A stretch of 64,000 bases of DNA from Saccopteryx bilineata (Eukaryota > Chordata > Mammalia > Chiroptera > Emballonuridae). The position numbers were made by a program, and so were the translations under genes. The notes beneath the pieces are model-generated. The model did not search any database and was not told the DNA's origin. It worked only from the letters and a program-made list of their open reading frames with translations. The DNA is taken from the NCBI RefSeq assembly GCF_036850765.1, contig NC_089493.1, positions 265,038,534-265,102,533 on the forward strand, in the 5' to 3' direction. Shown here one piece after another: positions 15,801 to 27,800 of this stretch. How positions within the stretch are numbered: position 1 is the stretch's first letter; every line of letters begins with the position of its first letter.

Positions 15801-18800
15801 ACCACTACCTGGTCAGACACAAGTGCTCAGCAGCCACCTGTGCTCATGGCGAAGGTACAGATAAACACCATTTCCATCATCACCAAAAATTCTAGTAGAA
15901 GCTCCTCTGGGCCATCCCTCTAATGCCCAAGGCCCAAGGTCCCCATGACCAGCTCTGGTAGCAGGCTGCCTGCTGTGGACAGATGCAACCCAACGGGACC
16001 CAGGCCTTCACCCCCACCTGTCTTGTCCTTCTGGTGGCAGCAGCTCCACTTGTCCCCGCGGAAGACACCAGGGTGGTAGGAGCCCAGCAGGCCAGTGTTG
16101 TTGATGCTCACCTTCCAAAGTGCAGACAGCCACTGGTTCAGCTCATTCACACACTGCAGGGACCAGGAAGCAGAGGGAATGGAGCTGAGGAGAGGTCACC
16201 CCCTCCAGGGCGCCTCCCTCCCTGCCTCTCTGTGCCACTCAGATCGATATGCTCCCCACTAGCACACTCAGCAGATGTGAGTGAATTAGGAAAGACTGCC
16301 CTTTCTCCCTAAGAACGCAGCTCATGCCCAGACACCTGGCTTGGTAAACAGAGTATGGGTTGCCCCTGGCCCCCTTGGTCATGATCTTGGGTAGTTCACA
16401 ACCTGTCAACCATATGTGGTGGCTCTGCTGTTACCAACTTTTCCCTGTGGCTTTGCACTCTGACCCACCAGGGAGCCCATAGAGGGCAGGACCCCATGGG
16501 ATGGGTCTGTGACCTCCCACCCAGGACAGCCATTCGCGGGGAACAGCCTTCCTACTCATGCTCTTCCTCCATGTGTTCTTCCCCTGGATGCTCCATCCCT
16601 CACCTTGTCCCTGCTCAAATGCCACCAACGGAGGCCCCCCTGACCATCCTTTATAAAGCAGCATCCCTCCCTGCTGCACCCTATTTGTCCCCTCCTTATC
16701 TCTCTTAGGCTCCTTTGCTTCCCTTCAAGGCACTATTTGCCATCTGCCATTGTAAATATTTATTACTTATCAGTCCATCTTCTTCCCTGGAATATAAGGT
16801 CCACTAAGGCAGGGACTCTGTTTTATCTGCTGCCACACCCCCACCACCTAGAACAATGCCTGGAACCTAGCAGGTGCTCAATAAGTATTTTTTAAATTAA
16901 TAAATGAAAGAATCCACGAACAGGGAGGAAGAAGTGAGAGCATGCACCCAGAGCCACACACAGACATAAATGACTGTTACTCATTGATATGCACACACAC
17001 AGACACACACAGGTACACAGAGACACACACAGACACACACAGACACACACAGGTACACATAGACACCAACCAAATCAAGACGCTTGGAAATTCAGTTTCC
17101 CACAAACGCTTTCCACGTGAAGCACAGACCTACATGGGGGTGCCTAGGCAGGCCCACGGAGAGACACGCACACGCACACTCCCAGACCTCACATACCTCG
17201 TGGCCGACAAAGGGGTGACTCACTCACTCCTCATTCCAACCCCCTCGGGGGACACCCATAGCACCCCTCCCCAAGGTGCTCCCGCCACCCCGCCCCACCT
17301 TGCACTGCAGGTAGGTGGTCTGGGGCCTGCCCGTGTCGTCGGTGTAGATGACCTGCATGACGTGCGAGCTGCCAAAACTCTTCTCCTCCACCTTTTCTGC
17401 TGCTCGGAGGTTGGCTAGCTTGATCAGGGCACTTTTCTGAGAGGGGCAGGGGAAGAGAGATTAAGGGTTCCAATTGAGGCCACTCCACTGCGTATCTTTG
17501 GGCCTCAGTCTCCCCTTATGCAGCACCAGGGATTGGCATGGGGGACCCAGAATGCCTGTCCCTCTCGGAGCCTGCTCTGTGAGTGACCTTAGCCAGGACA
17601 GAATGCAGACAGATGGTGTCCACACACTCGACCTCTTAGGGGCTCCCAGCTGTCCTGGGAGGTCTGAATTTTGGAAGTCTCTGGACACCCAGCATTCCCC
17701 GGGCGGGAAGGTAAGGGCTTCCATGGACCAGGCCATGTGCCTTTGCAGTTATCCACTTCCCAGTTCACCTTTATTTTCCCAGACTCTAACAGTCATATCC
17801 CACCTCCGACCCCTCCCCCACTCCCACCATCAAATCTAATGAGATACAAATGGGACAGAGGAAAGCTCTGGATGTAAAATACCCATATCCCGGAGAGAAC
17901 GCCAATCTGCTCAAGCTGCATCCAATCCACCAGCTCCAGACCCTGCTCTCCTTGCCTCTTGAATACTCTCCCATCAGAACTCACCAAGTCCCTCATCATT
18001 CAAATGACCAGTCTCCATGGCCCTTGGGATAATGTCCACACTCCCCAGGCTGGCATATAAGCCCACCACCCCCACCGGCCTCAGGGACAAGCAGAGAGGG
18101 GCAGTGTCATCCCCTGGGAACACATGTCTGAGCTGTCTCAGGGTAGAACTTCCGAAAGGCCAGAAGAGACAGCCCAGAGGATGTGCCGCGTGCTGCCTAT
18201 GCTGGGTGTGCCTGCTACAGAAGAGACAGCCCAGAGGATGTGCCGCGTGCTGCCTATGCTGGGTGTGCCTGCTACAGAAGAGGTGAAAGAAGGCAGTGGG
18301 AGTGGCACCGCACAGGGGGTACTCATAATGTGCCAATGCCAATAAACAGAAAGGGGCCCAGAGCAGGGTAAGGGGCCCAGGTAGCCAGGCTTTACTGAAG
18401 CTTCAGAAAATGCTGAGGGGACCCAAAAGCAAAAGAAGCTGGAAAGTGGGAGGCCTAAGCTGAGGGGTCACCCCAAGGAGCAACTTCATCCCTTCAGTAC
18501 CCCCCAGCTGCTCGGGGCATCCCTGGCAGACCATCCCAGAGCCTGGCTGACTGGGAATAAGGTTGGCCAAGATAGGGGTCAAAGGTCCATCCAGAAAGGA
18601 CGCATTAAGCACCTCCTTGGGAGAAGAGCGCTCAAAGGAGGCCAGCCCAGGGGACACAGTGTGTTTAGAAATATCATTGGTTTAGGTCCTGGTCTGTGCC
18701 AGATCCTGGCTCTGGACCCTGTGAAAGATCATCTCATCTAACCCTCAACAACCTGTTACGTAGGGGCCACTATCTCCAAGACACTAAGGCTCAGAGAGGT

Positions 18801-21800
18801 TGAGACACTTCCCCTAGGTACACAGGGCTGGAACTCAGGACTCCTCTTAGCTCCTGCCTGCTTCCTTGCTTTCCCAGAAGCACCTCTCAGCCTCCTGCCC
18901 CACTCATGCACCTGACCAAGAAGCCAGGGTTGGACACCACAGAGACAGCCTGCCCCAGGCCCCCTTCTCAGGGGAGCTTGTTCCTCCTGGGTCTTAAGTG
19001 ACTTGCAGCTGACATCAGGAGGCCAGTCTTGCCTAGCTTTTTTCTCTGACCCTGGTGGACCCTGGGATGGGCTCTGAGGAAGAGACAGGTGCTTCCAGGT
19101 GTTACAACCCCTCAGACCCCTACTTGCCTACTTCCCCCCTTACCCACCTTGGAGCTGGGTGTCTTGGCGAAGCTGAGGGCCTCAGCGGTGAGAGAGAAAT
19201 AGAGCTTCTTGAAAGAGGAGGACAGGAGGGGGCCCTTTCCCTTAGTCCTGTAGATGAAGAGTGGCCCCTCCTTCATTGGCGGCATCTGCAAGCTTAGCGC
19301 CCTCTGCAGGTCCAGTTCTGCCAGGCAGGGGTAGTAGGACAAAAAATGGGTTTGGGCCCTAGCTGGTTAGCTCAGTGGTAGGGCGTCGGCCCCGTGTGTG
19401 GATGTTGTGGGTTCGATTCCTGCTCAAGGCACATAGGAGAAGCACCCATCTGCTTCTCCACGCCTCCCCCTCTCACTTCTCTGTTTTCTCCTCCCCTCCT
19501 GCAGCCAGGGCTCGATTACAGCGAGTTGGCCCCAGGCGCTGAGCATGGCTCCACGGCCTCCGCCTCAGGCACTAAAATGGCTCCTGTTGCAATGAAGGAG
19601 TGCCCTGATGGGCAGAGCATTGCCCCGTAGTGGGCTTGCCCGGTGGATCCCGGTCGGGGCACATGTGGGAGTCTGTCTCCCCTCCTCTCACGAAAAAAAA
19701 GGGTAGAGGGCTGAGTGGGGTCTGAGCTGAGCAAACGTCACCAGCAGGCTGTAGGATGAACTTACAGAAGCACAGGTTAGGGGCATGGCCATGGGACTGA
19801 GCAGAGCAAATGTGATGAGGCGCTGTAGGAGCAGCCAATGAGGCACAGAGGTAGATGGGGCCATAGGATAGGTGGCGGGTTAATGCAAACAAGAGGCTAT
19901 GGGCCTCACAGGAAGAACTCACCCTCCTTCTCTTCCATGTCTACCAGCTTGCTGATGAAGTCCTTCAGCTGGGCCACACCCTGGCGCACAGTGGGCTGCA
20001 GGGGCTCCATCCAAACCTCCTTGGCCCTGGAAGCCAGCGTGTCCATGTTGCCCACATTTTGGACTGCCTGGAGATGACAGCAGGAAGGGCCAGACTCTGC
20101 TGCGTCAGTTGCCCAGCCACAGAACCTCGTCCCATCCCCCCCCCCAAGTCTGTGCTACTCCCACAGTAGAAATGGAGGAAGAAAGAGCATAGGTTCCACT
20201 CACAGGCCCACTCCATCCCCAGGGAGGATGGGGAGTAGGGGACAGATCACTGAGTATGAGGCATTTTAGGACCTGATAATTGAGACTACCTAGACCCAAC
20301 CTATTGTCCTTCCTCTGTAGGTCTTATATCAGACTCTGCCCCATAGTGTATGCCGGCCCAGCCCGAGGCTGGGCAGGTTGGCCCAGCCTGAGAGTTAGCA
20401 GATCTGGATTGAAAGGCCTGGAATTCACCACCAACAGGTTATGTGGCCTTGGGCAACCTCCTTCCCAGTGGCAGACTTGTTCCCTTATCAGTGAGATTAG
20501 ATAAGATAACTGTGAAAAGCTGTGTAAACTTAAGTGCGAGTATCCATGGAGTAATCATAAGGCCTTCCCTCCCGGAGCCAGTAGGGAACACAGTGCAGGC
20601 CAGGCAAGGACCCCCCCTTCAGCATCCAGCTGAGCATCCCCACCCGCGCCTGCAGCCACACCTTGGCCAGCAGGAGCAGAGTGCGGCTGGTGCGGGAGTC
20701 TGCGTGTCGCTCTCGCAGGTGGAAGAGCTTGGGTGCCATGATGGCGGGAGAGAAGAAGCGCAGGCACAGGAAGCTGGTTACAGCGATGAATGGCACGTTC
20801 TGGATGGGGAGGGGAGAGCAGTGGGCTGGCCTCCATCAGGCCTAAGCTCCTGACAACAGCTTTCCCTTTGGCGCTGTCCCATTCTCTCCTCATGACCCTG
20901 CCTTTCTGCCTGTCCTCGGTTACTAACTCCACCACCACCACCCCTTCCGGCTCTGGACCTGGGGGTCCCACGGGTCCCCTTTCCCTACCGCTTTCTTCCC
21001 TCACCCAGTCCTGCCCGCAGAGGGCGCACCTCGTGCTGGCCGCTGGGGAAGCGCTCTCGCACGCGCAGAAAAAGCTGGCGGAAGGTGGCACGGACCACGG
21101 CTGGGCATGCGCGAACGGAGCGACAGAGCGCACTCAGCAGCGCCACCAAGTGGGCGCGCAGCGTCTGCGCGCTCTGCTCCAGCACCTCGGCTTCTGTCTG
21201 CGTGCGATGCAGCCCCGAGCACCTGTGTGGGGCGGAGGTGGATGGTCAGAAAGGGTCCCAGTCAGCGTCTGCGCACACGAGTTGGGCAAGGACTCCCAGA
21301 GACACAGGCAACCAAAAGGCATCAGCCGAGATAGGGACACAGAAACAACACGCGAGTGAGCAGATAGAAGAAAGGTAGGTAGACACAGGCAGAAAGAGTC
21401 ATAAACGTACACTTGCAGAAATGGCTATCCCACACTCAACCCCTTTCCCTCCCAAGAACCTTCCCCAATCTCACCCTACATCCTTGACCTCCACTTTGCT
21501 GGGGTCCAGTTCCACGTACTTCTTCTCTTCAAATACTTTGTCGATGATGGGGCCCAAGACACTGTGCAGATACCGCATCCCAGCCACCTGGGGGCCACCG
21601 AGAACAGCATTGGCTCTGCCCACCCCCCCCAGCTGCCAGCCATCTCCCCACAGCTGGCCTCCCAGCCAAACTGTGCACCATCTGCCTACTATATCCACTC
21701 AGAACAGGCCAAGCACACAGGAATACAGCTCAAACTGCTGCTACATGAATCAATCAATCTATCAATTAATAAATAAATCAATGAATGAAGGAATGAACTA

Positions 21801-24800
21801 AAGGTAGAAATTCCTAGCCTTAAAGGTCCTGGGACATGGAGACATGGAGACAGAAGACTTGAATTTAAGTTCTGTCTCTTGGCTTCTCTGAACCTTAGTC
21901 TCCTCATATACAAATAAAAACAAGATACCATGCAACCTCACCTTCAGAAAGGACTCCATGGACTTTGAGGCCAGAGAGTTGCTCCGGAACAGGGTGTTGG
22001 TCTCACCTATAAACAAGAGGTTCCAGTGAGTAGGGGGCTGGGAAAGAAACAATGCTTTGGGGAAGAGGACAGAGCTGGCCCTTTATAAAGAGCCTCCTTG
22101 CCACATCCCAATCCATTGCCCCACCTCTGCCTTTTGCTTTTGCCCTTGCCTCCTAACCTGACCCTTTTCCTCCTAATCTGATTCATCAACCTCCTACAGG
22201 AGGACTTTCTGGATTTCTCCCCCCCCCCCCAGCATCTCTAGAGTCCTTGGCTCCCTGCTCCACTCTCCACTCTCCACAACACCCTCAGACAGGCCACTTC
22301 CTCCCAGGTCTCACTAGTACGACTCAGCTCCAGCTGGAATAGCAGGTCCAGAAAGTCTTTGGCCAGTCCCTGCCCCAGGAAGAGCTTGAGAAGGTTGGTG
22401 GCCACTTCCTGGCGGCACTCAGTGCTGGTCATCTCCTCAATGAGTGGGATCAGCTGTCCTGGGCCCTGCTGGAGGCAGCAAGGAGAGACAGGGCTGCAGG
22501 ACACACAGGGAACCCAAACCCTTCACTCTGAGGACCTCAGAGGGCTTTCTCAAGAGATGGCAAAGGTCCCTGGACACTACCATACTGAAAACCGTTTACT
22601 GCTCTTCAGATTGGGTTTAGATGGACAGGGTGGACAGGGAGGACAGGCCTACCATCCCTAAACCCTCCCGCCTTCCCTGGGGGGGCCCTCACCTGGGTGC
22701 CCAGCTTCACCTCACGGCACAGCAGTTGCACCAGGGGCTGGTAGCAGCTGGAGGGCAGCACCATTTCATCTCGCATCCGTACCTCCAGCTGCAAGGAGCC
22801 CAGGTTGCCCCTGGAACAGGCAGCATGTGACCTCTCTACCCTCCACCCTGGTTCCCTGGATTGCCTCACTTCCCAATATTTTCCCAGGCTGTTTTATCTG
22901 TTTGGAAAGCCCCTCCTGCCTCCATACTCATGGAAATTCATCTGTCTTCAAGGCCTAGCTTCCTGCCACGTCTAGATGCCTGTGGACTCCAAGTTTGACC
23001 CATGTGACACATTGGACTCTCTAGCCTCAAGTCTAGAAACTCCCAGAGAACAGCTCCTTCATGTACGCACTTTATTCTAGAAGCAAATATCCAATCCCAC
23101 TAACAACCTGCCAAGGGAACTGAGGCTCCAGCAGGTTAAGCAACTTGCAACATCTGACCTAACTTCCAAGCTCCCCTGCTTTCACTCCTCCTGGTGAGCG
23201 CACCAACCAACACTTAACAGCCTCTAAGGCCCGCTGCCCACAGCACGACACAGTTCACTGGGTGATGCTGCTCCGCTCACGGCCTCACGTGCAGTAGAAG
23301 CCGTCAAGACAGAAATGCCTTATGCTGATACGTCCACCCCACCGCCCTGCCCCTGCTCTGTTGACCGTGGGGATGGGAATCTAGGGCCTTCTGCCCATCT
23401 ACAGTGGGGGGGCACTGCTGAGCCTCCATTTCTGGGTTGAGGGGTGGGCAAGGAGGCCAGAGGGCTTCCTAGATAGGGCTGCCAGATTTAGCAAAATAAA
23501 AATACCAGACACCCAGTTGAATTTGAAAAGTTTAGTATGTTTGTCTCAAATATTTCGTGGATATACTTATACTAAAAAATTGTTCATTGCTTATCTGAAG
23601 TTTAGTTGTAACTGGTCATCCTGTATTTTATCTGGCAGCCTTATTCCCAGAGAATGTTGGGGCAAGTCAGAGCTATGGTTCAGGGACACTGACTCAGAAC
23701 TCTGGGGACTTGAACTCTAGTGTGAGGTCTTCAAAGGAACTCTTAAAGGGAAAGGGCATAAAGGCTTGTTCCAGAAACATCAACTAGCCGAAAAGCAGGA
23801 GACATGTCCTGCCTCCGAGGTCGGAGGACTGAGCTGAGTGCAGGGCTGTGGAAGGGAGAGGAAAGGGTCCAGCCTGCGTGGAGTAGGACCCCGCCTCCGA
23901 GTTCAGAGGACTGAGCTGAGTGCAGGGCTGTGGGAAGGGAGAGGAGGAAGGGTCCAGCCTGCATGGAGTAGGACCCTGGCCTGGTGGGAAAGAGCTGAAA
24001 GAAACCTGGGGCCTATCGCCCACCCCTGACCAGTGCCCCCTGCCTGCTGAAGCCAACTCTCAGCCTCCCCCAGGCCCAGAGCCCGCAATCCCAGCCACCA
24101 AGTTCCAGCACTTACTCTTCCCTCCGACTCTTAGACTGGTCAGGCTGCAGCCAGAACCAGCCCTCCTCCTGCTGGGCTGCCCACAGTCTCCGAACATTGA
24201 CCACCACCTGGGGGCACAGTGGCGGGGGGGCACACTGAAGCCACTCAGGTCTCTTCCTTACCAACTACTGTACCTTCAGAGGATCCCTGGGCACCGGTGG
24301 TGTTGGGGACAGGGGGGCTGCTGTTTCTGGGGAGCCCCAGGTCTCCTGAGTGCCCCTCTCTGAGGAAGGTGGAGGGGCGGGATGGCTGGGAGGACAGGCA
24401 CTGAAGGCGGCAGGTGCAGCCTGGAGGGGCATGGTGCTCACTTTTCCCAGGAAGTCATTGCGGCTGACAAGGTCCCAGTCCCAGGCCTCCACGCACAGCG
24501 CCTCCGTGCCCCCCTCCTCCAGCTCGAACTCAAATGTCTCATTCCAGCGTGGGTAGCAGGATTTCTTCACGATCTGTCCAGAAAGCAGGGGGTGGACTCC
24601 ATGGGGTCCCCAGGCCCAACTAAGGGCAAAGCCACCCCAAACAGGTCCCTTGGCTTCCCTGCGGGGGCACTTAAGTAGCCTCTTCTCCTGGGTCCAAGCA
24701 GAGGCCCTGCAATAGCAGAGGTAAAAACTTCCTGCCCAAGCCCCCACCCACTTCTCAAGTGGGTAAATTGAGGCCTGGAGTAAGGCATTTGTCCATGGCC

Positions 24801-27800
24801 ACAAAACAAACAAGTACTAGATTGCACTGGGAACCCAGGTCTTCACATCCTCCCACGTGGGGCTGAGCCCAGCGCCCTGGCTGTTTCCCGGAGGTGAGGA
24901 AAGCACTGGAGGAAGCTCTTGGCTTTGCCTCTTATCAGGGTCCGGCCAGGCCAGGAGTGAAACACGGACGGGGCCACAGGGCTTGGTGCCAGAGGGCTGG
25001 GACCTCAGAGAGGTCACCCTGCTTTTCTGAGCCTCCTCTGTAAAGGGGCAGTCCTAGCCCTGACCTCCCAGGCGATGGCGAGGAGGTGGTAAGGCAGTGA
25101 GGGGCCCAGTGGGCCCTCAGCCTCCCTGCCTCCTCCACAGTCCACAGGCCTCCTCACCGAGGTCTCCTGGGTCCGGCCATTGTAGCGCACACGAACAAAG
25201 GGGTCAGATGCACCATTCCGGTCCTTGGGCGCTAGGTCCCTGGGGAGAGGAGGAAGCAAAACATCCACCGTCACCTAAGCTGCCCCAGCTGTGGGGTAGC
25301 CACACCAGGCTGGAAAGCTCTGAGCTCATCTGCCCCAGAGAGCTGGGTGACTGTGGACAGCATCTCTCTCTTTTCTGGACCTCAACTGCCACAGCGATCA
25401 CCACCTAGGGCCCCACACCAGGCCACAGCTCCTTCTGACTAGGCTGCCGCACCTGAGGTGACTGAGGAGGCAAGTGTAGTGTGAAGCAGCCGGGACCGTG
25501 GGCCCCCACCGGTGTTCCCAGGGCCGCCTCTCTGAGCCTTGGTTTCCTCATCAGTAAAATGCAGACACACCCCGCAACTGAGGTAATGAGCTTCTAAAAG
25601 GCTTGCCCTGACATATCCCCCTACTGAAGGGGGGTCTTGGTGAGCAGGCTGGCCAATCATCTCTCCACAGAGGGTCCCTTCCAAAGCCAGTCTGGTTACA
25701 GCACCCTCAGCATGGAAGCTTGTAGACCACAAAGCCTACCCCTCTTCCATTTGCTATAAATATTATTTCCTGCTCTGTTCCTTATTTTAAATTTGAAGCC
25801 TCTCATGCCTGCTTTTCTTTCTTCCTCGGAATCATCTAACAGAATTCCAGAGGTTGGTCTTGAGAATCTGCCCAGAAAGATGAGAATATGTCCTTTCTGC
25901 CTCCACAGCTAAAGGCAGCCTCTTGGTTTGTCTCAGAATTCCAGAAGGAGTCTGAGCTGAGGACACTGGAGACGAGCCCCCCACACTCTAAAGAGAGACC
26001 TGGACAGACCACTCCCCCATCCAAGGACTTGCTAAAAGGCCTGGCTGGCCCAGCCATTATGTCCCCAGTCGTCTGGGCAGTGTGAGTACGTGTGAGCATG
26101 TGTGCACATGTGCCACGGAGAGCCTGGTGCCAGCGAGGCTAAAGCAGACGGAAACGGGAGGGAGGGACGGATGGCATGTGAGAGGCTGACTGCTCATGAG
26201 CGGCGTGACCGTGACTCTCCCCAAGTCCAACCATTCCCATCTGACTGTGCCCCTTCCACACTCCAGCCCAGGACGGAAAACTAAGCCTGGGAAGCCAAAG
26301 TTCTTGTTTTCAGGAGAGAGATCTTCCTCCCAGGGATGCCAACCACTCCACAGTGGGGGCATGCTCCCATAGCTGCCGCTGGCTGGTGGCCCTCAGTGGG
26401 CAGCCGGCGGAGGCTGGGGACCCCTCCCACCCCAGGGGCAGGCAATAACCCTGTGGAAGTGGGTTAGAGCCAGAAAGGCAGGCGTTTCTCATGGAGAGTG
26501 TGTGACTCACACTCAGGCCTGCCGCTAAAAATACTTTGCGGGGAGGGTGAGGGGGGGCGTCTCTGTCACAGGTGACTCAGGCCCACCTTCCCACCCAAGT
26601 CACTGTCCCTCCTGAGGAGAAACTGTGGAGTTTTTCAGAAACTTCTTTCACACACACACCCCCAACTACCAAACCAAGGACTCTCCCACCATCATACATC
26701 GGGCCAAGTTCATGCAGCTCTTAAACCCAGGGGAAGCCCAGTCTTGGCACTGGGGCTGCATGATTATAGTTCAGGGTCCCTGCTCACTTCCACCCCCACT
26801 GGAATGCCTGAAGTTCCGCCATCAGAACACCAGGGAACCCTCTCCAGTCTGCCTGAGATCAGGCTTTGATGGAGGAGGCACGGGGTCAGGAAGTCGATGG
26901 GAGCAGCGGAAGCCCAGCATCCACAGTGGGTTTCTCTGGTTTTGTGGGGCCCGCGGCCCCGCTGCCCAGCCCCCAATCTCACCTGGCCTCCAGCACAGAG
27001 CAGCGCAGCCGGCCGGCTGGGGTCCCTGGCACCGCCTCCAGCCGCAGATGGATCTCGCCCTGTACCTCCTCGTCAGGGTCGACCTCCGTCAGGTGGGCCC
27101 ATCCACTAAAACCTGTGAGGCTGCGGTTGAGCCAGTGGCCTGGCTCTTTTCTTCCCGCGCTCTTCACCCTCAGCCCCGCCAGGCACCATGTGGCTCTTCC
27201 TTAATCCCCCCTCCCTGAGTTCTCTCAAGCTCCTGTGAGGTAGGGGCCGTTGTCCCCAGTGGCAGATGTGGGGCTCAGGAGCTGCGAAACAGTACTTGGA
27301 AGAGCCTAGATTAGAATCAAAGACTTGTGACCCCGTTATACTTGCTACTGTGCCATGCTGCATTTGGTGGCCCTACCCTAACTTATCACAGCACTACCCT
27401 GTCCTCGGTTTCCCTATCTGAAAACAGGGGAAGAGTGGCTCCCACCTAGGGAGGCTGGAAGGAGGGCCCAGCCCAGAAGGGGAAGCGGTAAGAGAATGGC
27501 ATCACTGGGGCCACTGGACCCCAAGGGGCTGGCTGGGGTCTCTGGCAGAAGAGGCCTCTGGCCTGGCAGGGGCCAAGAGGCTCCATGAGTCAGCAAAGTC
27601 CCCTCCACCCCCGCATGCCTGCCCCAGCCTCACAGACAGGAGCAGGTGTGTGCCTGGAGGCCCCTAAGAGTCCCAGGGGCTCAGGCCAGCGGAGCTGGAA
27701 GCATCTAAGAGCTTTTGGTCTGAACCTTCATGGGCACAAGGGGACTCAGAGCCCAGAGAAGGCAACACCTGCCCCCAGTCACAGCAAGGCTGGGGCAGGG

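Noticed and set aside
18163..18282. Tandem repeats considered as a CRISPR-like array
   Set aside because: The units are directly adjacent with no spacers, and the DNA is a mammalian intron.
20555..21133. 192-codon minus-strand open frame over RASA4 exons 13-14
   Set aside because: It is in a different frame from the real exons and crosses the intron between them. It is a shadow of the GC-rich coding DNA.
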